Notes under the pieces: model-generated
The model's database searches: none
The model's input: the letters and a program-made list of their open reading frames with translations, nothing else
Told to the model about the DNA's origin: nothing
Shown: in pieces, positions 22,435 to 33,159 of the stretch
Numbering within the stretch: the stretch's first letter is position 1
Layout of the letters: each line of letters opens with the position of its first letter
Made by a program: the position numbers and the translations under genes
Assembly (NCBI RefSeq): GCF_932526225.1
Contig: NC_064040.1
Span: forward strand, 1,302,001-1,366,000
DNA: 64,000 nucleotides
Reading direction: 5' to 3'
From: Nematostella vectensis
Taxonomy: Eukaryota; Cnidaria; Anthozoa; Actiniaria; Edwardsiidae

Positions 22435-24068
22435 AGATTTTAATACTTTGTGAATTCTTTTTTCTTTTAGTATAACGCTTAGAGGCGTAACATGTTGATA
22501 TGGCGCAAAGGAATCTACAGTAGTTTTCTAATCCGATAATTCAATTGTTACCAAATAAGTTGTTACCAACTTATTCAATAATAGTTAACTACTGCAATAA
22601 TGAAGAGAGTGCCCCTGCTATTGTTGACATAATATTAGATGGCCTTATATCACATATAAAAGGCTCAATAACCCTTTTACTTCTGGGTATTTTGTAGCAA
22701 AATTGTAAGAAAAACAGACTGAAACCATACCCCCCCCCCCCCCCCCCTATTTCAAGTCCAACACTCGTAACGCACAGGCGCATTGTCTTTTATTAGGTAC
22801 AGGGCATCAAATTAGCGAAGAAAAAAGACGTTTTGAGAAGCGTTGCTTTGATATCACGTGAAAAGCATAGAAGAAATAGAAATATAGATCTTACCATGAC
22901 ACTGCCTTTTTAAAAGGCTGTAAAAAATCAAAATAGGTGGTGAGGGGTCTTTGTTGTTTTGTTTTATTTTACGGGAACTTTGTTTTGTTTTATTATTATT
23001 ATTTGGGGGAAATTCAGCTAAAAATAGCCAGGGTTCAATTTTAATATAATTGTTTTTTAGTTGTAAAAGTGTATTTTTTTTTACTAAAAAGGCAATAAAA
23101 TTGCCTAAAATAAACTGTTACCCCTCCCCTCTCCACCAATTAAAGCATTCTATGTATGCTTCCCTGTACAAAATGCCCCCCTTCAAATAGAACATTAAAG
23201 ATCACATACTTGTTTACTTCCTCAAACTCTTTGCTTTTTGTTCTCTTCCTAGGAACAAATTTAATACAAATAATCAGTAAATCGAGCAAGCTCATTTTGT
23301 TAGAGGTGTAATGTATGCCAGGCCTGTATCCTTCGTATCCAGGCTGAGGTAGAGTAACCTGCCACACCAATTTTAGGTGAGTATTATTAAAAAAGACGCC
23401 AAAACGCTATCTCAAAACGTATCATTTCAGTTAAAAATGCACACTTTGCACTGGCAACTGCTCTTGTAACGGAACGCAAAAGACAAAAAAACTACCGCCC
23501 CATCACTAGACTCAAAAGACACCGATGTGCATTGTTGTAGACTTCAGCGTAGTTAGTATTGCGGATGTTATCAATATTCTACGCGATTTACGACCCCCTA
23601 CGTTTTTATTGAATTTTTTTTTGCTTATGATGGATATTTAGGCCGGTGAATAGGTTAATAAGATTTATTATATTATAATTTAAAAATAACGCATCTTTGT
23701 TTTAGATCGTTCGAAATTTCTTATTCTAATTCTCTCTCCATTTTCGAAAGAAACCAATAACAAAGGTGTGGCTGACGAGGGCACTTCAACTGTATCTTCC
23801 ACTGATGTTTTAATTGGGATATGACACATGAAATGAAAACAAACATCACTTGGATGTGCCTTTGTGTGCACGGAAATTCTAGTTTCCGACTGTTAGTAAT
23901 GAAATCTTATCAAGACAATTGGGTTTTTTTTTTTGGACGGCAGGTGCATAAGGTTGATGTATAGTGGCTTCTCACTGGAGGCAAAGACTCAGTTTCTTCC
24001 AGACGTTAAAAGTACGACTACGATCAAGAACATCTGAACAAAAACCTCGCATCAAACTCGAGAGATCA
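22435..24068. other. Intergenic stretch, nothing coding recognised
   Basis: AT-rich DNA with a poly-C tract at about 22730-22748 and T-rich runs. Open frames on both strands are short and lack recognisable motifs or splice partners. Confidence 0.5.
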
Positions 24069-24325
24069 GCTGTGAAAAAGAGATAATCAGAGAAAAAGAG
24101 ATCACCAGAGAAAAAGAGATTATCAGAGAAAAAGAGACCACCAGAGAAAAAGAGATCACCAGAGAAAAAGAGATCACCAGAGAAAAAGAGATTATCAGAG
24201 AAAAAGAGATCACCAGAGAAAAAGAGATTATCAGAGAAAAAGAGATCACCAGAGAAAAAGAGATCATCAGAGCAAAAGAGATCACCAGAGAAAAAGAGAT
24301 CACCAAGAGAAAAATTAGATCATCA
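24069..24325 (+). repeat. Purine-rich 18-bp minisatellite just upstream of GPCR 1
   Basis: About 14 copies of AGAGAAAAAGAGATCACC alternate with AGAGAAAAAGAGATTATC. The array ends 22 bp before the receptor start at 24348, so it probably lies in its 5' UTR or core promoter. The sense strand is almost pure purine apart from the ATCACC/ATTATC spacer. Confidence 0.93.
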
Positions 24326-24347
24326 GAGAAACATAAAGGCCATCGTC

Positions 24348-25226
24348 ATGCCAAACTTCTCCAATACAACAGTTGTTGTTATCAAAATGGTATTGTATGA
24401 AGTCATGGCCACTACTGGCTTAGTGATCTTCCTAGCCAATTCCTTGACTCTTGTAACGTTCTACGTCCACAAGAATCTCATCAGAAGAAGCGGATACTTT
24501 CTGCTAAGCGTGGCAGTTGCGGATACCCTGATAGGGTTAAGCGCTCTCTTCACTAACACTGCTAAACTTACAGATTCATATCACGGTCTATTCCGAGTCT
24601 TCTGCCGGCTCTTTTCTCAAGTCTCAATTGCGTCCATTTGTGGACTTATCATAGTAGCAATAGAAAGGCTATACGCCACGTATTTTCCCTTTAAGCATCG
24701 CTGTCTCCAGAAAAGAGTCTTTGCAGCTGGAATAGCGATTCCATGGCTGTTAACTCTATCCATTTCTGTCACTTATATACAAGAATATACCTATCAATTT
24801 GCCAAGAAGGGAAAGACTGCTGTATCGATGGCAGGGCTGGTGGTGATTTGTGCGGCGTATGCGGCAATCTTTATCAAAGTGAAAAAGCAACACGTACAAC
24901 ACCAGCAAGCAGCCTTGCCAAGAGCTCAGAGGCGAGAGAGGGAGCTCGCCAAGACTTTATTCATCGTCACCGTTCTTTCCTTACTGTGTTGGTTGCCGGA
25001 TAGTGTGTACCACTTTGTCCCATACTATGACGGTAAAAGCGTACAGCACAGGGTGTACCAGTTCCTCAGGCTGATGAACTCCATGGTGAACCCTCTTGTC
25101 TATGTGTGTAGGATGAAGGAGTTTAGAAGAACACTGGGTTACTTGCTTCGATTGGTGTTCTGCTGTCGCAGGAACAACTTTGTCGCTCCGAATAGTGAGA
25201 CAAGGACGGATAAACACACGCCCTAA
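24348..25226 (+). CDS. Class A (rhodopsin-type) G-protein-coupled receptor, intronless, 292 aa
   Basis: A single open frame with seven hydrophobic segments. Landmarks are N31 in TM1 (LANSLTL), D59 in TM2 (LSVAVAD), E106-R107-L108 at the end of TM3 (the DRY position), CWLPD 214-218 in TM6 and NPLVY 248-252 in TM7. It has a short N-terminus with one N-glycosylation motif (NFSN) and a short tail with CC at 272-273. C86 near the start of TM3 is present, but extracellular loop 2 (about 144-157) has no Cys, so the usual TM3-loop 2 disulphide cannot form. That absence is known in the melanocortin/cannabinoid/S1P group, so a relation to that branch is possible. TM6-TM7 closely resemble the receptor at 27808-28668. 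The ligand is unknown. Confidence 0.93.
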   Translation: MPNFSNTTVVVIKMVLYEVMATTGLVIFLANSLTLVTFYVHKNLIRRSGYFLLSVAVADTLIGLSALFTNTAKLTDSYHGLFRVFCRLFSQVSIASICGLIIVAIERLYATYFPFKHRCLQKRVFAAGIAIPWLLTLSISVTYIQEYTYQFAKKGKTAVSMAGLVVICAAYAAIFIKVKKQHVQHQQAALPRAQRRERELAKTLFIVTVLSLLCWLPDSVYHFVPYYDGKSVQHRVYQFLRLMNSMVNPLVYVCRMKEFRRTLGYLLRLVFCCRRNNFVAPNSETRTDKHTP

Positions 25227-27807
25227 TACAATTACAATACAACAACAATAACTTTATTTAGCGCTATATTTACAGGAAGCTGGTAAGGCTGTTAAGGCGG
25301 ATGTGGAATATAAGTAAAACTACGGTATAGGAGCACAAGCCACTGATAGATAGCATAAGCAAATCAAATCACACCCTGCGCGTAGGATTGCTGATATACC
25401 TGAGATCTGCAATTTGTTTGGGCCCTGTGTTGTGACCTGTATGACAAAGATTTTACTGCACATCACCTTTGGATACAATAGAAATGCAACTATTTCACAA
25501 AAGGTTGTCAGTGAAAATGGGTACTAATAATTCGTAAAATTTAATGAGTTAAATAAAGTCCTGCAATGTCAGAGCCAAACATTGGTAACCTTGAATGGAT
25601 AATTGTTTTGATTTATCCATATTCTTCGAGACGCATGGTTACTTTCGGTAGCGGAACTGCCATTTGCCAATCGCCATTTGTCATTTGCACTGACAAACTT
25701 TATTGAAATAGGTGTATATGTATAATCTTGTTTTTTATTGCAAATGCCATCACAACACTGATTGGGGCAAGAAAGGTAAGAAGCATCATCTGTTGAGGTA
25801 GGGGTGGACTTGAGGTGTGCTCCATTAAGTAGATGGGGCTGATTGTCCTATCTTTTACGTTGTAAAAATCGTACAAATACTATCCCAACAGCAGAGTAAA
25901 GACCTAAATAACATCCAGGAAAACTGAGAATGTGCTTGAAAATTGTTCACTGCCCTCAATGTGTGTCAAAGTTAGCCATATTTTATTAACAAGATAATTT
26001 AAATGAAATTCATTATTTAAAACAACGATATCTATTTATGCTATCATATTGTTAAAACAAACATATTTTGATGTCAAATGAGAGGGCTATAGAATATCCA
26101 GACTTAACATTATAGCATACTACAAAGACAACACAATTCTCTAGATGTAATTGAAATGTTCCATAAAAATAAAATGACATTCAAGACGGATAAAGGTATT
26201 TTAGAAAACAACACTTATCTAAAGGAAGCACCAAAATACCAAAAAATAAGCACCAAAGTACCAAAAATAATTTTTATAGTTTTACATTCCTTACACTACA
26301 CATGACCACTGACATGTTTACCTCTAAAAAGATACCAAAAGTTGTTTAAATTTACACATAAGTTTTTTTAAACAAGCAAGGTATCGACTATAATGGCGCA
26401 AAGGTTCTTGGGTTATTGCGCAACTTTGTATATATTGCGCGAAGACATAGAAGACAGAACAGTTGCATTTGATGACTAGGCTACCACAGGTATCCCAGTA
26501 ATTAAACAATCAAATTGGCCAAAATAGATTATTATGATTTAAGATATACGAGTAGCGTTGTTATATACGAGGTACCCCTATGGCGACAAATCCCCTGTAA
26601 CAGCACATGTTAAAACAGCTTTCAATGAAACGAGTGTTTTTATATTCTGTAGCAACACATTTCCATAAGTAAGCAAAAAGGCCGCCAGGGAAGTTAAGTA
26701 AATACTCCTGAACAATAATTAGTCATTGAGTTAAATATTTAGGCAGCTAAATTAAAAAGGAAATTAACTTTGAAAAGAAGGTCAAAACTGATATGCGTAA
26801 CAGTAAATATTGGTCATTGCGCAAAATATTTTCTGTTTCTTTTTGGATTTTAAAGTACAAAAAAGCTTCTTCATCAATCGCATCCATGCCACAGCGGCTG
26901 CACCGGTCGTGCTGAACGGCAAAAGTGTGTATCTGTGTGTGTGTGTGTGTGTGTGTGTTTGGGGGGGGGGGGGGGGGGGTGTGTGTGGGGGGGGAGTCTG
27001 TAATGTATTTGTGTCGATATTATTTCACTTCATATACCAGGCGAGTTCACTAGCGCAGCACAAATTAGATTGGGTCAAACACAAGTGAGAATTGGTCAGA
27101 CAAAGGCGAAAATCGGTCAAACACGAGTTAGATTTAGTCAAAGGCAAATGCAAGAAAATCATTGAGTTCTCTTGCGCTTTTCCTTGATTTCCAGTGAAAC
27201 CCATCCGAAAGGTTCGGTGAGCCTGGAACGTGAGGTTTTTTGCTTATACCCTTAGCATAGATCGTGCTAGGTTTTATATATCTTCGGCGAGCCGGCGCAT
27301 AAAAAATAAAATACAGAAATGCTGAATACAGTATTGTCTCTTTCCTGGTTTAAAATACGTGAACAACTGATGCTTGATAGAAAATGAACAGCGTCTTCGC
27401 AATTGTGACGCTCTACATAGTCTGCCAGTCACCATTTTGTGATTCTAGCAAAGTATCAAGTGAGAGAAAACATCCATTTCCATCGCCGGATTTGGGAGGG
27501 CTATCGCAATGTTATCGATCGAAATTGGTCAATAACGTTTATAACATTGCTTTTAGGTGTTTGTTTTGAAATTCATATCTGAATTTAAATAATCTTTCTT
27601 CAACCCCCGCTCCCCTCTGGAAATTCCTGGGCGTTTGAAACCCCCACCCCCCCGGAATTTCCATCCCCTCAATGGGGGGGGGGGGGGGGGTGGATATTTT
27701 CGGGAGCTACACAATGAAAACAATAATAAGGCGTGGCGGACAAGAACATACACACAGACATAAACACACTTCGATCGTTGGGGGGCGTTCTGCAGATTGT
27801 CATTGCT
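25227..27807. other. Intergenic region between the two receptors
   Basis: No coding segment recognised. It contains a (GT)n-poly-G tract at about 26935-26992, AT-rich DNA and, near 27650-27690, C- and G-runs around GGAATTTCC. A 61-codon frame at 27384-27569 begins with a signal-peptide-like stretch but has no partner exon I could find. Confidence 0.5.
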
Positions 27808-28668
27808 TCATAAATTCATTAAGTCATTTGTCGGGGCAATCTGGTCTCCCTTACAGAAAAAGCACCGCTTTACTGTGCTCCTCAGTGCCCTGCGGAAATT
27901 GTGAAGAATAAGAAAGTAGATGAGCGGATTGACGATAGAGTTCAGCAAGCGAACTACTTGAAAAGACTGGTGAATCGCACTAAAACTCGCGTAACCCGGC
28001 ACGAAATGATAAATACTGTCTGGAATCCAAGTTAGCAGAGAGAAGGCCGTAACAATTGATAATGTCCTCGCCAGTTCCCACTCGCGCTTGATTCTTTCTT
28101 GTCCTGTCTTTTGGCAACTTTGTTGTTGACTTTGTTTCTTCACTTTTATGAAGATAGCAACGTAAGCGATACTTAGGACAACGAGAGCAGCTATGGTCAA
28201 AACTGTCTTTGTCCATCTTGAAATTTCTTTGCTGCTTGCGACGTATAGTATTCCCATCACGGTCGAAAGTACCCACTCAAACGCAATACCGACAAGGTAC
28301 CAGCGTCTTCCCGCATTTCTATGCCGGATGGCCCAAACAGTCGCGTACATACGCTCAACGGCGACCAAAACAAGTCCAAATAGTGATGCCGATTGAAAAA
28401 CCTGCCATAAAAACTGGCAAAAGATCTTGTACGGTCCGTTAAAAGTACAAGTGATTTGCGCAGTATGAGTGAGAATGGCGCTAAACCCGACTAAGCCGTC
28501 TGCCGCCGCCACACTAAGCAGGCAGTAGGTTGTGCGCTTGATCATGTGCGAGTTACAGGCGAAGGTTGCAAGTGTCAACATGTTGGCGAACAGGATCATG
28601 ACTCCTTCAGATACCATCACCGCTGAAAGGATATCTTGGAATGGATACGCCAAGGTTTTATTACACAT
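27808..28668 (-). CDS. Class A GPCR, intronless paralogue, 286 aa
   Basis: Seven hydrophobic segments in one exon. N29 in TM1 (FANMLTL), D57 in TM2 (LSVAAAD), E105-R106-M107 at the DRY position, TWIPD 213-217 in TM6 and NPLIY 247-251 in TM7. It shares blocks with the receptor at 24348-25226: IAYVAIFIKVKKQ in TM5, WELARTL..VT..SLL in TM6 and LLNSIVNPLIY in TM7. Loop 2 (about 143-152, VASSKEISRW) again lacks Cys although C84 is present before TM3. The pair are tail-to-tail about 2.6 kb apart, which implies local duplication with inversion. The start at 28668 is the only suitable ATG. The ligand is unknown; a lineage-specific receptor expansion is likely. Confidence 0.93.
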   Translation of the reverse strand: MCNKTLAYPFQDILSAVMVSEGVMILFANMLTLATFACNSHMIKRTTYCLLSVAAADGLVGFSAILTHTAQITCTFNGPYKIFCQFLWQVFQSASLFGLVLVAVERMYATVWAIRHRNAGRRWYLVGIAFEWVLSTVMGILYVASSKEISRWTKTVLTIAALVVLSIAYVAIFIKVKKQSQQQSCQKTGQERIKREWELARTLSIVTAFSLLTWIPDSIYHFVPGYASFSAIHQSFQVVRLLNSIVNPLIYFLILHNFRRALRSTVKRCFFCKGDQIAPTNDLMNL

Positions 28669-28961
28669 CTCAAATCTGTTCTTGAATATTTCCTCAAGTA
28701 GATTCCATTTCTAAGTTGAACTTGTCAAGCGACGTGCTCTTTAAGGTTTCAAGTCTCCAGGAAGCACATTGAAAAGTCGATGCCAAATCACTTTACCCTG
28801 TAGTCAGACTTCCTTACTCCTACTGCTTCGCCTGACACTACGAGTGTTTTTGGTCATTTGTTGTGAGTGAAAAGCTTAAAACTGCACCTGCCTTTTCAAA
28901 AGCTAATACTGCATACAAAACAACACTGTTCTCAGATGTTTGCTTTTATTAGGTGAAAAAA
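28669..28961. other. Upstream flank of GPCR 2
   Basis: About 290 bp with no recognisable feature; presumably 5' UTR and promoter of the minus-strand receptor. Confidence 0.3.
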
Positions 28962-29925
28962 AAAAGAAATAACACTAGGATACTAAATAGTATCTTACCA
29001 ATTTTTAGATGCAACAAAATCTCTCCTAATATCATATATAAATTCAACTAAGTTCTTTGTATCTTAAAATTAATTTAAAGTCACAGCTTAGGCTTAAATT
29101 TTGTATTTGTTTTATGAAATTGTCCGCTACTTTTACCCAAGAAACAATAAGCTCAATATGTAGCCATGATTATTAGTTTACCTTCTCAGGCCCGTAGCAA
29201 GGATTTTGAGCGGGGGGAGGGGGGGGGGGTTCGTTTTTCCATTTGAGCAACCCATATTTCCAGTAGCCCCTCTCCTCGCCTTATTACATTAGGCAATCAA
29301 TAAATTCAATCTTGTATTTAGAATTTTATTAATAGGGTGCTTTTTAACATAGCGATAATAATAAAGATAATTATTTAAAAAATATTTTTATAGTCATTAT
29401 AAAGACATATAGATGTGCACGGTATTATCCAGCCAAAAAAAAAAAAATAATAAGGATATTAAATAGTATCTTACCAATTTTTAGATGCAACAAAATCTCT
29501 GCTTCTAATATTATATATAAATTCAACTAAGTTCTTTTTATCTTAATAAAATTAATTTAAAGTCACAGCTTGGGCTTAAATTTTGTATTTGTTTTAAGAA
29601 ATTGTCCGCTACTTTTACCCAAGAAACAATAAGCTCAATATGTAGCCATGATTATTAGTTTAACTTCTCAGGCCCGTTCTCAGGTTCGTTTTTCCTTTTG
29701 AGCAACCCATATTTCCAGTAACCCCTCCCCTCACCTTATTACATTAGGCAATCAATACTTCAATCTTATAAATCAATAAATTCAAACTTGTATTTACAAT
29801 TTTATTAATAGGGTGCTTTTTAACATAGCGATAATAATAAAGATAATTATTTAAAAAATATTTTATAGTCATTTTAAAGACATATTGGTGTGCAAGGCAT
29901 ATCCAGCCAAACGTCATATTTTTTT
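28962..29925. repeat. About 480-bp tandem duplication, two diverged copies
   Basis: The block beginning TAAATAGTATCTTACCAATT recurs at about 29460. Shared segments include GTCACAGCTTRGGCTTAAAT, AAATTGTCCGCTACTTTTAC and AGGGTGCTTTTTAACATAGC. Copy 2 has small insertions (TTCTAATATT, an extra AATAAATTCAAA) and loses part of the AGGCCCGTAGCAAGG motif. Non-coding. Confidence 0.85.
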
Positions 29926-29999
29926 GTTTACTTTAAGCGGACCTTCAAGCCGGGTTAGGGGGGGGGGTTAGTCCGAGCACCCCCCTGGCTACGAGCCTG
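29187..29999. mobile_element. MITE-family element with ends CAGGCCCGTAGC / GGCTACGAGCCTG
   Basis: The left end CAGGCCCGTAGCAAGGATTT followed by a G-run is inverted at the right end (CCCCCTGGCTACGAGCCTG). The same termini bound the 190-bp element at 32630-32819. Part of the ~480-bp duplication lies inside. The target duplication is not clean, so the left boundary could belong to a separate copy. Confidence 0.5.
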
Positions 30000-31003
30000 C
30001 TTTTAAACAAACATTACACTTTGTGGTGTTTTTTCCCTGCTTTTAAACAAACATTACACTTTCTGGTGTTTTTTCCCTGCTTTTAAACAAACATTACACT
30101 TTGTGGTGTTTTTTCCCTGCTTTTAAACAAACATTACACTTCCTGGTGTTTTTTCCCTGCTTTTAAACAAACATTACACTTTCTGGTGTTTTTTCCCTGC
30201 TTTTAAACAAACATCACACTTTCTGGTGTTTTTTTCCCTGCTTTTAAACAAACATTACACTTTCTGGTGAATTTTCCCTGCTTTTAAACAAACATTACAC
30301 TTTCTGGTGTTTTTTCCCTGCTTTTAAACAAACATTACACTTCCTGGTGTTTTTTCCCTGCTTTTCAACAAACATTATACTTTCTGGTGTTTTTTCCCTG
30401 CTTTTAAACAAACATTACACTTCCTGGTGTTTTTTCCCTGCTTTTAAACAAAAGTTACACTTTCTAGTGTTTTTTCCCTGCTTTTAAACAAACATTACAC
30501 TTTCTGGTGTTTTTTCCCTGCTTTTAAACAAACATTACACTTTCTGGTGTTTTTTTCCCTGCTTTTAAATAAACATTACACTTCCTGGTGTTTTTTCCCT
30601 GCTTTTAAACAAACATTACACTTTCTGGTGTTTTTTCCCTGCTTTTAAACAAACATCACACTTTCTGGTGTTTTTTTTCCCTGCTTTTAAACAAACATTA
30701 CACTTTCTGGTGAATTTTCCCTGCTTTTAAACAAACATTACACTTTCTGGTGTTTTTTCCCAGCTTTTAAACAAACGTTACACTTTCTGGTGTTTTTCCC
30801 TGCTTTTAAACAAACATTACACTTTCTGGTGTTTTTTTCCCTGCTTTTAAACAAACATGACACTTTCTGGTGTTTTTTCCCTGCTTTTAAACAAACATGA
30901 CACTTTCTGGTGTTTTTTCCCTGCTTTTAAACAAACATTACACTTTCTGGTGTTTTTTCCCTGCTTGTAAACAAACATTACACTTTCTGGTGTTTTTTTT
31001 TGT
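30000..31003. repeat. 40-bp minisatellite (CCTGCTTTTAAACAAACATT)
   Basis: About 25 copies of a 40-bp unit: CCCTGCTTTTAAACAAACAT plus TACACTTTCTGGTGTTTTTT. Variants include TTCCTGGTG, TTCTGGTGAATTTT and CATCACAC, and blocks of these recur at about 30170-30290 and 30600-30720. The array begins exactly at the right end of the MITE ending at 29999. Confidence 0.95.
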
Positions 31004-31720
31004 CTTGTTGCTCTATGACCATGCTAACGTCGATAAGGCGTCGGTTCAACACGGGTGTCTTGTTTCTCTATGACCCATGCTAACGTCGATAAGGCGTCGG
31101 TTTAACCAGGTTGTCTTGTTGCTCTATGACCATGCTAACGTCGATAAGGCGTCGGTTCAACAAGGGTGTCTTGTTTCTCTATGACCATGCTAACGTCGAT
31201 AAGGCGTCGGTTCAACCCGGTTGTCTTGTTGATGACCATGCTAACGTCGATAAGGCGTCGGTTCAACACGGTTGTCTTTTTTCTCTATGACCATGCTAAC
31301 GTCGATAAGGCGTCGGTTCAACACGGGTGTCTTGTTGATGACCATGCTAACGTCGATAAGGCGTCGGTTTAACACGGGTGTCTTGTTTCTCTATGACCAT
31401 ACTAACGTCGATAATGCGTCGGTTCAACCCAGTTGTTTTGTTGATGACCATGCTAACGTCGATAAGGCGTCGGTTCAACCCGTTTGTCTTGTTTCTCTAT
31501 GACCATGCTAACGTCGATAAGGCGTCGGTTTAACACGGTTGTCTTGTTTCTCTATGACCATGCTAACGTCGATAAGGCGTCGGTTCAACACAGTTGTCTT
31601 GTTGATGACCATGCTAACGTCGATAAGGCGTCGGTTCAACCCGGTTGTCTTGTTGACGACCATGCTAACGTCGATAAGGCGTCGGTTCAACCCGGTTGTC
31701 TTGACAATGCTAACGTCGGT
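31004..31720. repeat. 46-57-bp minisatellite (ACGTCGATAAGGCGTCGGTT)
   Basis: About 14 units share CCATGCTAACGTCGATAAGG + CGTCGGTTCAACACGG and end with GTCTTGTTTCTCTATGA or the shorter GTCTTGTTGATGA. Two length classes are interspersed. It directly abuts the 40-bp array on the left and the receptor pseudogene on the right. CpG-rich compared with surroundings. Confidence 0.94.
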
Positions 31721-31768
31721 GGGTGCATCGGTTCAACGTGCGTTTGTGTTGTGCAGGTAGAGAATGTC

Positions 31769-32340
31769 AACAGCTCGATCAATTGATTGCGAAACTCTTT
31801 GATTCTGACCACGTATACTAGCTTATTGATAAGAGAATTCATCATTCGCAGCAACACGGTTGCCATTATCATGGTCTCGCTTACCACTTTAGATGAATAT
31901 GATAACATCTGGGAGCCAAGTTAGAAGAGAACAATTTGTTATTATGAAGAGGGTTTTAGGTCATTTTCCTTCTTTGCTGCACAGCTGCCTTCGATCTGAA
32001 AGCTCGGTGAAGATTGTGTTGTCTTCTGACAACGAAAATAATGGCGCAGGACTCGTGAATACATCTACAAGCACGAACTACTGTAAGTATACCTAGAGTT
32101 CAAACTAAACAAACAGCCTTTGAGCCCTAACATGTTGGTAGCGTATGTTATCGTGGAACCCAACCATCATATCAGCGATGGATAGATTCACGAGGCAGTG
32201 GCGCCGGAATTGCTTGGTTACAGCAAATGCCATTATAGACAAGAGTCGATATTATGATTACTATCCCGACGACGAAAAAGAGCGCAAGTCATGTTACAAG
32301 TGTGTGATAGGATATTCCTGACATACTTGGATTTACTTGT
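31769..32340 (-). pseudogene. Decayed class A GPCR, minus strand
   Basis: Receptor pieces occur in correct order on the minus strand but in different frames. A TM1-like VGIVIIISTLV lies near 32250-32280, followed after a frameshift by TM2 (FRRHCLVNLSIADMMVG, about 32170-32220). TM6 (TLFIITNCSLLTWLPDVIIF, about 31903-31965) ends in a stop. TM7 is in another frame (LLRMMNSLINKLVYVVRIKEF, about 31777-31850). TM3-TM5 appear to be missing. TM6 matches AKTLFIVTVLSLLCWLPD of the receptor at 24348. The TM7 motif NPxxY has become NKLVY. It is adjacent to two intact relatives, so it is a dead member of a local cluster. Confidence 0.75.
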
Positions 32341-32629
32341 TATGTTTGATTGTCCTCATTATATCAGGCAGATGTTCTTTAAAGATCGTTAAAAGTTTTA
32401 TATAAAACTTTTCTTTCTTTTGACGTCTCTTATCGCAAACAAGATGCGTGATTCATGTAGTGTGTTACCACTGTAGCACACAACCATATAAGTCACGGCA
32501 GTCAAAGGGTAACCGGCCGACAGAGGAGACCGCCGAAGGAGAGACCACCACTCGTACTTCTATTGGCTAAAGCATTCTGGGTAGTCTTGAAGCATGTCAT
32601 AGTTGTCAGTGCCAGGACCACCCACTACT
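32341..32629. other. Intergenic, nothing recognised
   Basis: About 290 bp between the receptor pseudogene and a MITE. No open frame or repeat of note. Confidence 0.3.
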
Positions 32630-32819
32630 CAGGCCCGTAGCCAGGATTTTTAACGGGGGGATTTGTTTACCTATTTAGCGGACCATTTCTCTTAGGTAGC
32701 TCGTCCCAGCTCGCAATAGTACTTAAATTTTCCTTCACCAGGGCAGACCTTCAAGTTGGGAGGAGTGGTTCTTACGAAACCCCCCAACCCCCCCCCCCCC
32801 CCCCCCTGGCTACGGGCCT
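32630..32819. mobile_element. 190-bp MITE with 5-bp target duplication CTACT
   Basis: Inverted ends CAGGCCCGTAGCCAGGATTT and CCCTGGCTACGGGCCTG bound 190 bp, flanked on both sides by CTACT (32625-32629 and 32820-32824). The interior has a poly-C tract pairing partly with GGGGGG near the left end. Non-coding, non-autonomous. Confidence 0.75.
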
Positions 32820-33159
32820 GCTACTACCCACTCCTTAAAATCATATAATTAGGGGTACAGTACAAGATCCATTTAGAGAAATGTTTAGTTGTAAGATCTC
32901 AGCCAGTGGAAAGCTGTAGCAGCTAACCAGTTCCTGCATCAAGCACTGCGGGAATGAAGAAGAATTCTCCTAGAATTCCTCAGCACATATAGAGACCGAC
33001 ACATATATTCTGATGCTAGTCAGATCTCCTTGAGGGCCAATTTTTTAAAGGTCATAATTGAACCCTCTTTAAATAGAAATTTTTGAATTGTACTTTGATT
33101 TTCCATAGAGAATATTTTTCCTCAAAAGACTCCCCCACAAACATTGTTTGAGCGACACA
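32820..33159 (-). other. Probable 3' UTR of UQCC3
   Basis: About 340 bp after the UQCC3 stop on the minus strand; AT-rich and without coding features. Confidence 0.35.

Noticed and set aside
27384-27569. 61-codon frame starting MNSVFAIVTLYIVCQ, like a signal peptide
   Set aside because: No continuation exon, donor site or homologous domain could be found, so it was not called.
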